DNA of 64,000 bases from CALLPQ01 sp964392325 (GTDB lineage: Bacteria > Pseudomonadota > Alphaproteobacteria > Caulobacterales > Parvularculaceae): the NCBI GenBank assembly GCA_964392325.1, contig CAYMPJ010000007.1:88716-152715 (forward strand). Reading direction: 5' to 3'. Shown in pieces: positions 27,275 to 36,729 of the stretch. The position numbers and the translations under genes were made by a program. How positions within the stretch are numbered: the first letter of the stretch is position 1; each line of letters starts with the position of its first letter. The notes under the pieces were generated by a model. That model was not told the origin of the DNA and searched no databases. It saw only the letters and a program-made list of their open reading frames with translations.

Positions 27275-28321
27275 ATGACGAAAACCCAGAATGCACCGGT
27301 CACCGACCCCAAACCAACTCATAACGGGGCTAGCTCCGGGTTAGGCTCTCGCGCAGGTGCCCAAGAGCCGGTGAAGATCAGTTTTCTTTTAATCCCCGGT
27401 TTTCCGCTTATGTCCTATGCAGCAGCGGTAGAGCCGCTACGCGCCGCAAATCTAATTGCAGGGCGCAATCTCTATGAATGGCAAAACCTTGCCCTCGCAG
27501 ATGAAAAATCCTGCTGTTCGACTGGCTTTGACATGACCTGTTCGGCTAATTTTTCCGCATTCACGCCAACCCGACAGCATGGAGATATCCTCTTTGTTTG
27601 CGCTGGCGGTAATCCATTTTCTTTTGATGATCCGGCAGTCTTTGGATGGCTGCGCACCCTTGATCGCAATGGCATTGCCTTAGGGGGCGTTTCAGGTGGC
27701 CCTGTGCTTCTTGCACGCGCGGGGACTATGGCGGCTCACCGCTATACGGTTCACTGGGAACATGGGGAGGCGCTGCGCGAGATTTATCCCGACCATAATA
27801 TCGAGCAATCTTTGTATGTTCTTGACCGCGCGCGCCTGACGTGCGCTGGCGGGGTTGCGCCCATTGATATGATGCATGCTTTAATTGCCCACCATCACGG
27901 AAGCCTGTTTGCGCAACAGGTCTCCGACTGGTTTCTCCATACCCAGATCAGACCACCGGGCGGTGCACAGCGCAGCGGCATCGCCGAACGTTACGGGGTT
28001 ACCCATCCGGCATTGTTAAAATCAATTGAATATATGCAAACCCGAATAGCAAATCCGCCGCAAATCAATTCGATCGCGCAATTTGTAAATATATCGGAGC
28101 GGCAATTATCACGCATTTTCAAAGAAAATCTCGGCCAGAGCGCAACGGGTTTTTTTCGGGAGCTTCGTCTGTCCCATGGCGAACGCCTGCTAAAGCAAAC
28201 TTCCCTCTCAATCGCTGAAATCGCATTTGCCACCGGTTTTTCCAATAGCGGGCATTTTTCCACCAACTTCACAAAAACCTATGGCGCGACACCGTTAGAA
28301 TTTAGAAAACCACGAAAATAA
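27275..28321 (+). CDS. GATase1/AraC-type regulator, GbdR-like
   Basis: 348 residues. An N-terminal DJ-1/PfpI-like glutamine-amidotransferase domain (FLLIPGFPLMSYAAAVEPLRAANL, then GDILFVCAGGNPF and ALGGVSGGPVLLARAG) is fused to a C-terminal AraC DNA-binding domain (SIAQFVNISERQLSRIFKENLG, then LSIAEIAFATGFSNSGHFS). The nearest well-known relative by architecture and context is GbdR, which activates glycine betaine, dimethylglycine and sarcosine catabolic genes. Its divergent position next to soxBDAG supports a sarcosine or betaine response. The symbol is left empty because orthology is not shown. The first 30 residues are a disordered tail. Confidence 0.9.
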   Translation: MTKTQNAPVTDPKPTHNGASSGLGSRAGAQEPVKISFLLIPGFPLMSYAAAVEPLRAANLIAGRNLYEWQNLALADEKSCCSTGFDMTCSANFSAFTPTRQHGDILFVCAGGNPFSFDDPAVFGWLRTLDRNGIALGGVSGGPVLLARAGTMAAHRYTVHWEHGEALREIYPDHNIEQSLYVLDRARLTCAGGVAPIDMMHALIAHHHGSLFAQQVSDWFLHTQIRPPGGAQRSGIAERYGVTHPALLKSIEYMQTRIANPPQINSIAQFVNISERQLSRIFKENLGQSATGFFRELRLSHGERLLKQTSLSIAEIAFATGFSNSGHFSTNFTKTYGATPLEFRKPRK

Positions 28322-28364
28322 AACCATCTGGTTTATCCCGCCAAATCGATCAAGTTTCCGGGCG

Positions 28365-29369
28365 TTATGAACCTGTCTTACCGCTTGACGGGCCGTCCTT
28401 ACTTACAGATATTGCATTATAAAAATCTGGCAAATAATTTTTGGTTTGCGAAATAATAGAATTTTGCATGATATCCCTGCATGCTTGCGCAATTACCGAT
28501 GGCGTTTGGCCAAGTGCTTGTTGCCGGGCAACGAGGGACATGTGGCGGGAAAAACTACCCCGTTCAATCGGGACGACTTGTATACGCGAAATCAGACCAG
28601 GGCGCTCCATCAGACAAATCGGTGTTGTGATCCCCCATCCATAACCACTGGCTATTAGAGAGGATTGACATGAGGCTGTATCAACTTCGATTGTATCGGA
28701 GAAATCCAACGATAATCGATTAAGCTGCGCTTCAATTTGTTTGCCCACAGAAGAACGCGAGGCAAAACGTATCAAGCTCATGCTGTGTAGTTCTGCGCCA
28801 AGAGCCATCGAGCCTTTATAATCTTTTGGAAAAGCCAGAACGTAGGGCTCTGTATATATTGGAAACCGTTGCAAGCCGGAAAGATCAGCAATACTACTAT
28901 CTTCCGTAATCATCATATCGATAGCGTGCGATAAAAACTCGTCTTTATGGCTCGGCGTGAACCCCGCCCAAATGCGCCAATGGGCAGATATATCTCTTTT
29001 TAATTTGTAAAGTTCGATCCCCAAAACATTCGCAATACTTTGTGGCATCGCAATGGTTAACGAAACCAATTCCTTTAAGTCAGACTGAGAGGCTTCCAGA
29101 TATGCGTTTTGAACATCGGCCAGAATATTATGGCTACGATTAAGAAGCGCACGGCCTGCAGATGTTAAAACAATCGGCCTCTTGGAGCGATCGAATAATT
29201 GCCCCCCAATCGCTTCTTCAAGAGAGGCTATGGTTTGGGACACACCCGATTGGGTTAAGTTTAATACTTTTGCACTTTGCGTCATCCCGCCCTGCTCTGC
29301 GGTGACAACAAAGACCTGCAAAGCCCGTAGATCAAAATTCGGGGGAAGATGAGAACTGATTTTTATCAT
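28365..29369 (-). CDS. LysR-family transcriptional regulator
   Basis: 334 residues. The N-terminal helix-turn-helix reads LRALQVFVVTAEQGGMTQSA followed by LNLTQSGVSQTIASLEEAIGG (about residues 14-55). A type 2 periplasmic-binding-like effector domain follows. It is transcribed divergently from the Rieske oxygenase gene across about 200 bases, the usual arrangement for a LysR regulator and its target. It converges with the GbdR-like gene. The effector is unknown; a methylated amine or carnitine-type compound would fit the neighbours. Confidence 0.93.
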   Translation of the reverse strand: MIKISSHLPPNFDLRALQVFVVTAEQGGMTQSAKVLNLTQSGVSQTIASLEEAIGGQLFDRSKRPIVLTSAGRALLNRSHNILADVQNAYLEASQSDLKELVSLTIAMPQSIANVLGIELYKLKRDISAHWRIWAGFTPSHKDEFLSHAIDMMITEDSSIADLSGLQRFPIYTEPYVLAFPKDYKGSMALGAELHSMSLIRFASRSSVGKQIEAQLNRLSLDFSDTIEVDTASCQSSLIASGYGWGITTPICLMERPGLISRIQVVPIERGSFSRHMSLVARQQALGQTPSVIAQACRDIMQNSIISQTKNYLPDFYNAISVSKDGPSSGKTGS

Positions 29370-29576
29370 AGTATATCGAATGACCGATCATGGTTATTAT
29401 TATTTTTACTAATAGTTAAACGCGAATCCGAAACAATATCAATTAATGAAAAGCCTATCGCACTCGCCAAAAATTCCAACCCAGTATTTTCTCAACTTTG
29501 GACTTGTCAACAAAAGTGATGCACGTCAAGCTCGAAATGGTGTTTTTCAACGATAACTTTAACAGTCCTATTCATC

Positions 29577-30746
29577 ATGACACAATCAGACATTTCTTCT
29601 GTTTTACAAAATATAAAAGTAGCCAAGGGGTTACCCAACCACCATTACACCGATGAAGCCACCTTTGAAGAAGAAAAGCACGCTGTCTTATTTAACAATT
29701 GGGCTGCCATTGGTTTTGGCAAAGACATCCCGGAATCCGGTGACGCAAAACCAATTGAGTTTTTAGGTTTACCCCTGTTTGCGATCCGAGATAAAGATGG
29801 CCAAATCAATATATTCCAGAATACATGCCGCCATCGTGGGATGATATTAATAGACAAGCCACAGAAAGTCAGAGGCCCTATCCGCTGCCCCTATCATAGC
29901 TGGAGTTATGATTTGCAGGGGAATTTAAAATCGACCCCTATGGTTGGCGGACCGGGCAATGATAACCATGAGGACGTCGACCGGTGTAAGCTTGGTCTAT
30001 TTAAAATTCGTTCTCATGTCTGGAACGATATTATTTTCGTCAACATTAACAACAATGCAGAGCCGTTTGAAAAAATGCACGCCCATTTGTTGGAGCGCTG
30101 GCGTGAATTCGATCAACCTTTTATCCATGGCGGTGAGAACTCATCGTTTCAACTAGAAGTAAAAGCAAACTGGAAACTGGCTATAGAAAATTATTGTGAA
30201 GCCTACCACTTGCCCTGGGTGCATCCGGAGTTAAATACTGTTTCGAAAATTGAAGACCATTATAATATTAGCGAACCTGACCTTTATTCCGGACAAGGAT
30301 CATATGTGTATAGACAGATCGAAGGAAAAGATGGCTTAAAACTCAATGATTTTGAAAATTTAAGTAATAAATGGGATAAGGGTTCCGAATATGTTTCATA
30401 CTTTCCCAATGTTCTTCTCGGCATTCATCGCGATTATTTTCTTGCCGTCATCATTGAGCCCAAATCAGTCGACACATCCCTCGAACATGCTTCGTTATAT
30501 TATGCCGAAAATGACGACACTCAAGATGTCGAAAATATTTATGTCGACAATGCGCGATTTTGGAAACAGATATTTTTGGAAGACCGGACTGTGGTCGAAG
30601 GTATGCAACGGGGACGAAAAGGCGTGTTTTTCGATGGTGGAAAATTTACGCCGCTCATGGATGAACCCACCCATATATTCCATCATTGGGTCGCTAGCCA
30701 GATCATGAAACACAGATCTGCCCCCACCATGGCTGATGCAAAATAG
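29577..30746 (+). CDS. Rieske non-haem iron oxygenase, alpha subunit (betaine/choline/carnitine type)
   Basis: 389 residues. The Rieske [2Fe-2S] site is CRH-X17-CPYH (about residues 83-106). The mononuclear iron site follows in ENYCEAYHLPWVHPEL, with the two histidines spaced as in ring-hydroxylating oxygenases. Closest in style to glycine betaine, choline or carnitine monooxygenases, which demethylate or cleave quaternary amines. The sarcosine oxidase genes nearby make a glycine betaine monooxygenase role attractive, but the reductase partner (GbcB-like) is not in this window, so the substrate is inference. Divergent from a LysR gene that probably controls it. Confidence 0.88.
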   Translation: MTQSDISSVLQNIKVAKGLPNHHYTDEATFEEEKHAVLFNNWAAIGFGKDIPESGDAKPIEFLGLPLFAIRDKDGQINIFQNTCRHRGMILIDKPQKVRGPIRCPYHSWSYDLQGNLKSTPMVGGPGNDNHEDVDRCKLGLFKIRSHVWNDIIFVNINNNAEPFEKMHAHLLERWREFDQPFIHGGENSSFQLEVKANWKLAIENYCEAYHLPWVHPELNTVSKIEDHYNISEPDLYSGQGSYVYRQIEGKDGLKLNDFENLSNKWDKGSEYVSYFPNVLLGIHRDYFLAVIIEPKSVDTSLEHASLYYAENDDTQDVENIYVDNARFWKQIFLEDRTVVEGMQRGRKGVFFDGGKFTPLMDEPTHIFHHWVASQIMKHRSAPTMADAK

Positions 30747-30932
30747 CGCAGTTGCCGATTGGGTTTTTATGCTAGACAAAAGGCGTCAACGGCTCATCTA
30801 GCAAGATTTTTGCGCGACTTTTAAAAAGACTTAAGGGGATATCGCCCTCAAGGAATTAGTCCGGATGTCTTGTTATTTTTATATAACTGATGCCCGTTTT
30901 ATATAGATTGCAATCTGGATTAACGCCGACTT

Positions 30933-31463
30933 ATGAAAATGTTATTTGTCACCCGCCTCACTTTTCTTGCCTTGATCCCGTTTGCTTTAGCGGCATGTAA
31001 TAATGCCGGAAAAATTCATGCATCTCACGAAGAGAGTTGCAAGGAAAATAAAGAGATCGCAATTAGCATTAAAAATGGCTGGGTCCGCGCCGCTCCCGCC
31101 GGACGAAAACTATCCGCCGCCTATTTTACGATTTGTAACAATGCCAATAATCCAGATCGATTAGAAAAAATAAGCAGCCCCGTTTCAGCCACAAGCGAAA
31201 TGCACGAAAGCCGGAGATCAGCCGATGACATCGTTTCTATGGTTCCGCTTAAAAATATTGATATAGAAAACAAAGATAGCGTTACTTTAAAGCAGGGGGG
31301 AAAACACATTATGCTCATCGGGTTGAATAAACCCCTTGAGGAAGGCGATGAAGTGACATTGGATTTATATTTTACAGACTCTGGAAAAATGACGGTTACG
31401 CTTCCCGTTCGGGAAAATAATCATCCGCAAAGTAATCATGATGGGCATAAAGATCATCATTAA
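30933..31463 (+). CDS. PCuAC-type periplasmic copper chaperone lipoprotein
   Basis: 176 residues. A signal peptide with lipobox LAAC is followed by the PCuAC domain. Copper ligands appear as the Met-His start in SEMHESRRSADDIVSMVPL and as His-x-Met in GGKHIMLIGL. These proteins deliver Cu(I) to the CuA or CuB site of cytochrome oxidase. The C-terminus ends in an additional His-rich tail (NHPQSNHDGHKDHH) that may hold extra metal. It is convergent with the ATP synthase assembly chaperone gene only 7 bases away. Confidence 0.92.
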   Translation: MKMLFVTRLTFLALIPFALAACNNAGKIHASHEESCKENKEIAISIKNGWVRAAPAGRKLSAAYFTICNNANNPDRLEKISSPVSATSEMHESRRSADDIVSMVPLKNIDIENKDSVTLKQGGKHIMLIGLNKPLEEGDEVTLDLYFTDSGKMTVTLPVRENNHPQSNHDGHKDHH

Positions 31464-31470
31464 AAAAGCA

Positions 31471-32175
31471 TCAGTCTAAATAAGCCATAAAACGCATTGC
31501 ATCTTTGATCTCTGTTGAAATAGCTTCTCTTCGCTCTGCCGCTTCCTTGTCATATCCCCATCTTTCTTCCTGATGATCTTCATCACAATGGGTTGCATCG
31601 ATAATGGCTTGCTCGTCTTTAAAACCCAACAAAACGGATATGGCCAATACCGCAGAACCGGTAAGTTCCGTTAAACGCCTTGCAGCCAGAATTTTGCCAA
31701 TGGTGGCTTGCCCCAGACATTTATGTAACTTAACAATATTATCCGCAGGCTGCTCAATAACTGTTAGGCCATAGGTTACAGCCAATTCAATTTGGCTATG
31801 ATTTTTTAGATAGTCGATAAAAAGGTTCCAGCGTGTGCCTTGCATCATTTTTAACGAAGCCGGTTCACTGGCGCGATAACACAATAAATCACTTCCAAAA
31901 AACCGCTCAATCTCACCCTCCCATTGCCTGCGCAAAATGTCATCGCCGTCCATACTCATCATATAATAACGCGTAATTGGCATTGTGAGAAAATCAATAA
32001 ATTCTTCTTGATCATTCCATTCCTTACAAATTGCATCTGCAAGAGGTTTCTGGGAGATGGATAGCACACTGCCAGCGCGAGATTTTGCCGGACGGCCATC
32101 CAGCTGGAGTTGATATTGGTTTTCTATGAATTCAAGCTGCGCCTGCTTGTAAAATTTCTTTATGCCATCACTCAT
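31471..32175 (-). CDS. ATP12-family F1-ATPase assembly chaperone
   Basis: 234 residues. The ATP12 family chaperones the F1 alpha subunit in mitochondria and Alphaproteobacteria. Typical segments are YQLQLDGRPAKSRAGSVLSI, ICKEWNDQEEFIDFLTMPITRY and SDLLCYRASEPASLKMMQGTRWNLFIDYL. Length is standard. It starts 17 bases after the pseudouridine synthase stop and is the last gene of the degP-rarA-crcB-rluA-atp12 run, an arrangement common in Alphaproteobacteria. Confidence 0.93.
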   Translation of the reverse strand: MSDGIKKFYKQAQLEFIENQYQLQLDGRPAKSRAGSVLSISQKPLADAICKEWNDQEEFIDFLTMPITRYYMMSMDGDDILRRQWEGEIERFFGSDLLCYRASEPASLKMMQGTRWNLFIDYLKNHSQIELAVTYGLTVIEQPADNIVKLHKCLGQATIGKILAARRLTELTGSAVLAISVLLGFKDEQAIIDATHCDEDHQEERWGYDKEAAERREAISTEIKDAMRFMAYLD

Positions 32176-32192
32176 TCATCATTATCCAGACT

Positions 32193-33212
32193 TTAAATAA
32201 TATCAGGCCATTCTACATTAGCATTTTGATTAAATGCAAAAAACTTTAGAGACTCTTTAAAGTGCCCACTTGGCTGCGCTGTAAAATTGACCATTGCACC
32301 GCTATGGGGGTGACGAAATGACATGGAACGGCAAAATAGGTGTAGCTTGGAGGATATCCCGTCAAGCTTTGCTCCCGCCTTCCCGTATTTTCCATCACCA
32401 ATAATCGGTATCCCAATCGCAGTACAATGCACCCTTAATTGGTGCGTACGCCCCGTGCGCGGGCGCAAGGCGATAAACGCAACACCGGCGCCAGCATCAT
32501 CAATTGTTTGAAAATCAGTAATCGCCTTTTTCGCGTCTTCTCCCTCAACCGGTATCATGCGCTCTTGTTGCTCATTGTCTTTTATCGTTACCATGCGCTT
32601 GGCAATCGGCATATTTATGGTTCCCTCGCGGGGGTGCGCTATGCCTGCTGTCAGGGCCCAGTAGGTTTTTTCAACCTGATGTTTTTGAAAAAATTCACCG
32701 AGCCTCGTTGCCGCTTTGCGCGTTTTTGCCAAGACTAAGACCCCGGAAGTATCCCGGTCCAGACGGTGAACCAATCGCGGACGAACCCCATCCTTTATAA
32801 CACTTTCCATCATTGCATCGATATGGTGTTTTGTATTGGTCCCCCCCTGCACAGCAAGCCCGTGGGGTTTATTCAAAACCAGTAAATGATCATCTTCGAA
32901 AATGGTCATATCCTCAATGAGAGCCCGGTCACGGGCCAGGGTTTTGCCGTCACTTCTGGATTGGCTATTTGACGGTCCCTTTTCTCCCTCCTTTGAAGTG
33001 CTAATATGATCAATAGGCGGTATCCGTACATCCTGACCGGATACGAGGCGCGCATTGGCTTTCACCCTGCCGCCATCCACACGAACCTGCCCTTTACGAA
33101 GAAATTTTTCCAACATGCCGTGGCGAATTTGGGGAAAATGCTGTCGAAACCATCGGTCAAGACGCATCCCGTCTTCATCGCTTAGAACTTTTTTTATCTG
33201 TACACCGCTCAT
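32193..33212 (-). CDS. RluA-family 23S rRNA pseudouridine synthase (RluC-like)
   Basis: 339 residues. The N-terminal S4 RNA-binding domain (GMRLDRWFRQHFPQIRHGML, then FLRKGQVRVDG) is followed by the pseudouridine synthase domain. Its catalytic aspartate lies in RLVHRLDRDTSGVLVLAKT, and RPRTGRTHQLRVHC and IIGDGKYG are the other family motifs. It most resembles RluC/RluD-type enzymes modifying 23S rRNA; the exact target uridine is not inferable. Its ATG overlaps the crcB stop by 4 bp. Confidence 0.92.
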   Translation of the reverse strand: MSGVQIKKVLSDEDGMRLDRWFRQHFPQIRHGMLEKFLRKGQVRVDGGRVKANARLVSGQDVRIPPIDHISTSKEGEKGPSNSQSRSDGKTLARDRALIEDMTIFEDDHLLVLNKPHGLAVQGGTNTKHHIDAMMESVIKDGVRPRLVHRLDRDTSGVLVLAKTRKAATRLGEFFQKHQVEKTYWALTAGIAHPREGTINMPIAKRMVTIKDNEQQERMIPVEGEDAKKAITDFQTIDDAGAGVAFIALRPRTGRTHQLRVHCTAIGIPIIGDGKYGKAGAKLDGISSKLHLFCRSMSFRHPHSGAMVNFTAQPSGHFKESLKFFAFNQNANVEWPDII

Positions 33213-33595
33213 ATCAATTCACGCCCAACCACAAAGCCCAAAAATAACGCCCCCACAGAGAGTAACACCGAAAGCAAAACATAAATCCCTGCCGGCGCGA
33301 TCGCGCCGCGCTCTATCAGAGAGACAACATCCAACGAGAATGTTGAAAATGTGGTAAAACCGCCAAGAACCCCAACCGTTAAAAAAGAATGCAGTAACAG
33401 ATTTGCCGGGGCTTTATTCATCAACACAATAACAATCAGCCCCATAAAAAAAGATCCCACACAATTAACAAGAACGGTAGTTAAGGGAAAATCCAATGAA
33501 ACATGTTTTACGAAAAGCAGCCCGGCGCTATAGCGCAAAACAGCGCCAAGACCGCCCCCGGCGGCTATGCTCATGAAGAGTGGGAAATTATGCAT
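33209..33595 (-). CDS. crcB: Fluoride efflux channel CrcB/Fluc
   Basis: About 128 residues with four transmembrane helices. GGGLGAVLRYSAG, LVNCVGSFFMGL and the GGFTTFSTFSLD motif are the Fluc signatures that line the fluoride pore. It exports fluoride as a dual-topology dimer. The start is ambiguous: the ATG at 33595 gives the usual N-terminus, while an in-frame ATG at 33619 adds eight residues. It lies 18-42 bases after rarA and overlaps the pseudouridine synthase start by 4 bp. No fluoride riboswitch is seen. Confidence 0.93.
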   Translation of the reverse strand: MHNFPLFMSIAAGGGLGAVLRYSAGLLFVKHVSLDFPLTTVLVNCVGSFFMGLIVIVLMNKAPANLLLHSFLTVGVLGGFTTFSTFSLDVVSLIERGAIAPAGIYVLLSVLLSVGALFLGFVVGRELI

Positions 33596-33636
33596 GATGT
33601 CGCTACCGTATTTTCGCATTACCCGATACGGGCACC

Positions 33637-34959
33637 TTATTCATTTGATGATTTTTCAGCGTGTTTTTGACGCCACCACTCAAGTCGTTTTTGAATTTCA
33701 CGTTCATAGCCGGTTGCGCGCGGTTGATAAAATTCGCTTCGCTCCAAATCTGTCGGAAAATAATTCAAACCGGCAAAACCCGACATTGTGTCATGGTCAT
33801 ACACATAGCCGTCACTATAGCCAAGGTCTTTCATCATTGATGTAGGCGCGTTCATGGCATAGAGAGGCGGCGCGAGGGAACCTGTTTTTTTTGCCAGAGA
33901 CTTGGCTTGCTTAAAGGCCGTATATGAACGGTTGGATTTCGGCGCTGTTGCCAAATAACAGACCAATTGCCCGATGGCGATCTCCCCTTCGGGCTGGCCG
34001 ATAAATTCAAAAGCATCACGTGCCGCAATCGCAAGGGGGAGCGCCTGGGGATCTGCATTCCCGACATCTTCCGATGCAATCACAATCAACCGGCGTAAAA
34101 TGAACTTCGGGTCTTCCCCGCCATCAAGCATTCTTGCCGTCCAGTAGAGCGCCGCATCCACATCCGACCCTCTAATAGATTTTTGCAGGGCGCTGGCAAG
34201 ATTGTAATGGCCTTCTTGGGATTTATCATATATCGGCGCCCGTCTTTGCAAAAGAGTGGCGAGCTTATCTGGTCCGAGAAGATTTTTATCATCTGTCTGA
34301 ATACTAAAAATTTTTTCTGCGCAGTTTAGAAGAAACCGCCCATCCCCGTCGCACATATTTATCAAATTAAGGCGGGCATCGCTGGTTAAATTAAGCGCCT
34401 GCCCCGTATGGGTTTCAGCCCGTTCCAGCAAGCTTTCAAGATCACTCGCTTCTAGGCGTTTTAGTACGAGGACTTGCGCACGAGACAAAAGCGCAGCGTT
34501 CAACTCAAAAGAAGGGTTTTCAGTTGTTGCCCCGATAAGGGTTATCAAACCGCTTTCCATATGCGGCAAAAACCCATCCTGTTGTGCTTTGTTAAATCGA
34601 TGAATTTCGTCAACAAATAATATCGTCGGCATGCCCATCGCCCGCTTTTGTTCGGCGTTTTCGAAAACTTTACGCAAATCTGCGACGCCAGAAAAAATTG
34701 CTGAAATTTGTTCGAATGCCAAAGAAGAGGAGGCCTCTTTTGCAATCAATCGGGCTATGGTGGTTTTGCCAACGCCGGGCGGACCCCATAAAATCATGGA
34801 GGACACCTGGCCAGCTCTCACCATTTGGGCAAGGGGCGCGCCCTCTTTAAGCAAATGATCCTGACCGACAATTTGAGAAAGGGAGGCGGGGCGCAATTGA
34901 TCTGCCAAGGGACGCGGCGTCGCGCTTTCCAGTCCGGCTGCAGAAAAAAGTGTATTCAT
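33637..34959 (-). CDS. rarA: Replication-associated recombination protein A (AAA+ ATPase)
   Basis: 440 residues of the MgsA/RarA/WRNIP1 family, a clamp-loader-like AAA+ protein acting at stalled replication forks. N-terminal PLADQLRPASLSQIVGQDHLL is followed by Walker A GPPGVGKTTIARLIA and Walker B ILFVDEIHRFNKAQQDGFLP. IGATTENPSFELNAALLSRA is sensor 1, and RGSDVDAALYWTARMLDGGEDP belongs to the C-terminal tetramerisation region. It sits 41 bases downstream of degP, in a conserved alphaproteobacterial order. Confidence 0.96.
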   Translation of the reverse strand: MNTLFSAAGLESATPRPLADQLRPASLSQIVGQDHLLKEGAPLAQMVRAGQVSSMILWGPPGVGKTTIARLIAKEASSSLAFEQISAIFSGVADLRKVFENAEQKRAMGMPTILFVDEIHRFNKAQQDGFLPHMESGLITLIGATTENPSFELNAALLSRAQVLVLKRLEASDLESLLERAETHTGQALNLTSDARLNLINMCDGDGRFLLNCAEKIFSIQTDDKNLLGPDKLATLLQRRAPIYDKSQEGHYNLASALQKSIRGSDVDAALYWTARMLDGGEDPKFILRRLIVIASEDVGNADPQALPLAIAARDAFEFIGQPEGEIAIGQLVCYLATAPKSNRSYTAFKQAKSLAKKTGSLAPPLYAMNAPTSMMKDLGYSDGYVYDHDTMSGFAGLNYFPTDLERSEFYQPRATGYEREIQKRLEWWRQKHAEKSSNE

Positions 34960-35000
34960 CCCGCCCCTAACTCATATCAATGCAGCTATGGCGATGCATT

Positions 35001-36515
35001 TTATCGCCCTACCCGCCACGGAATAATCCGTGTACCGGTATCAATTTCTATCACCCATCTGGTTACCGTTTTTTCAAGCTCTCGTTCAAGCTGTAATGTA
35101 GTGAAGATTGGTTTATCGTTTACGGATAAAATGCGATAATTTCTCCGTACTCCCCTGCGCCCGGCAAAACTGCGTGCAGATAATTCTTTTACAACAACGC
35201 CAGTTAGAAACGGATCAATATTGATTTCCTCATTAAAGCGCGGAGATAAATTGGCAACCACGACACCGCGCAAGGGATGGTTCCCCTCAAGCGAGCGCTC
35301 ATCAGCTAACGGCGTTTGCGGCGGCAAATCCAGACTCACCTTGACTATTTTGTCTTTCCCCTCACGGACAAATTTAATATCCGCCACATCCCCGTCACTC
35401 CCGACACCGATGCGATAGCGCAGGGTCTCAGCATCAAAAACCGGTTTACCGCCAATTTGCGTCACAACATCCCCCGGCTTCAATCCCGCTTTGGCGGCGG
35501 GGCCATCAGGCCAGATTTCTTCTATTATCGCGCCTGCTGGCCGATCAAGACCAAGAGCGCTCGATATTTCTGGTGTCACAGTGCCCGTCGAAGCCCCGAG
35601 CCATGGCCTCGCCAGCTCACCGCCATTCACTGCAGAATATAAAACTTGCTGAACAAGCCGGCTCGGGATGGCAAATCCAATTCCATTAGACCCGCCAGAG
35701 CGCGAATAAATTGCTGTGTTAATGCCAATCAAACGGCCATTGACATCAACCAATGCACCGCCAGAATTACCCGGGTTAATCGCCGCATCCGTCTGTATAA
35801 AGAACTGATAATCACTAATAGAAACCGCAGTTCTGGCAAGCGCCGAGACGATACCGCTGGTTACGGTTTGACCGACGCCAAAAGGATTGCCAATTGCCAA
35901 GACAACATCGCCGACTTCTGCCGCATCAGAATTTGCGAACTGCATGAAGGGAAACGGTTCGTCGCTTTCAACGCGTAAAACCGCAAGATCGGTTTGCGCA
36001 TCCGTAAAAATCAGTTCCGCTTCATATTCCCTGCGATCATTCAACACGACTTTGATTTCCGTCATATTCTCGATGACATGATTATTGGTAATCACCACAC
36101 CATCGGGACTTACGATCACACCGGAGCCAAGAGAGGTTTGTTCGCGCGGGCTTTGCAGGCCAAAGAAACGTTCAAATATCGGGTCCACATTGCGCGGCTG
36201 GACACTGCGACGCGTAAAAATATTCACAACCGCCGGGGCCACATCATTAACTACTGGTGCAAAGGATAGTCTAATTTGCTCCATAGATTGGGGAACGGTG
36301 CGCAATTCCGCGGAAATATTGTCACCATGCATTACATCTGTCGCCCCCTTACCGTCTATAGAAGCAGATGTTACTGTCTCTTGACCTTGGTCGGCAGAGA
36401 TTTTGGACAACTGCGCCGGCGTGATCTCGTCATTGCTCCTTGCGCATGCCTCAATAACAAGACCAAAACCTATCAGGCTTGCAATTAGTCCAAACAAAAA
36501 TGGTTTGGCAATCAT
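35001..36515 (-). CDS. DegP/DegQ (HtrA) family periplasmic serine endopeptidase
   Basis: 504 residues. An N-terminal export/membrane segment (FLFGLIASLIGFGLVIEAC) is followed by a trypsin-like domain with catalytic His in VITNNHVIENM, Asp in DAQTDLAVLRVES and Ser in AAINPGNSGGALVDV. Two PDZ domains come next (GAIIEEIWPDGPAAKAGLKPGDVV, then the C-terminal VVKELSARSFAGRRGVRRNY). It degrades or refolds misfolded envelope proteins. AAGGAT precedes the ATG by 8 bases. First gene of the degP-rarA-crcB-rluA-atp12 series; the RTX terminator lies just upstream. Confidence 0.95.
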   Translation of the reverse strand: MIAKPFLFGLIASLIGFGLVIEACARSNDEITPAQLSKISADQGQETVTSASIDGKGATDVMHGDNISAELRTVPQSMEQIRLSFAPVVNDVAPAVVNIFTRRSVQPRNVDPIFERFFGLQSPREQTSLGSGVIVSPDGVVITNNHVIENMTEIKVVLNDRREYEAELIFTDAQTDLAVLRVESDEPFPFMQFANSDAAEVGDVVLAIGNPFGVGQTVTSGIVSALARTAVSISDYQFFIQTDAAINPGNSGGALVDVNGRLIGINTAIYSRSGGSNGIGFAIPSRLVQQVLYSAVNGGELARPWLGASTGTVTPEISSALGLDRPAGAIIEEIWPDGPAAKAGLKPGDVVTQIGGKPVFDAETLRYRIGVGSDGDVADIKFVREGKDKIVKVSLDLPPQTPLADERSLEGNHPLRGVVVANLSPRFNEEINIDPFLTGVVVKELSARSFAGRRGVRRNYRILSVNDKPIFTTLQLERELEKTVTRWVIEIDTGTRIIPWRVGR

Positions 36516-36648
36516 GAGTATTTATCCTTTGATAATGCTTCAGGGTATTACAACGCTTCAGAGGCCCCTGACCCCACCAAGGAATGACCCTTGTAAATTT
36601 TCTCTGGCGTATGATTTTACCCAAATGCTCTTATAAATGCAAAAGCTA

Positions 36649-36708
36649 CTCAAATAAAAATGCCGGGCTGTAGATCAGCCCCATAATGAGGATGTCTAAG
36701 CCCGGCAT
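36649..36708 (-). terminator. Intrinsic terminator of the RTX gene
   Basis: A perfect 10-bp stem (atgccgggct 36660-36669 with agcccggcat 36699-36708) and a 29-base loop, followed on the minus strand by TTTTTATTT. It starts 21 bases past the RTX stop codon and isolates that gene from degP. Confidence 0.88.
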
Positions 36709-36729
36709 AATATGAGAAGACTGTGATTT

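Noticed and set aside
33209..33640. Fluoride riboswitch for crcB
   Set aside because: The gene is inside an operon with little room upstream and no matching structure was seen.
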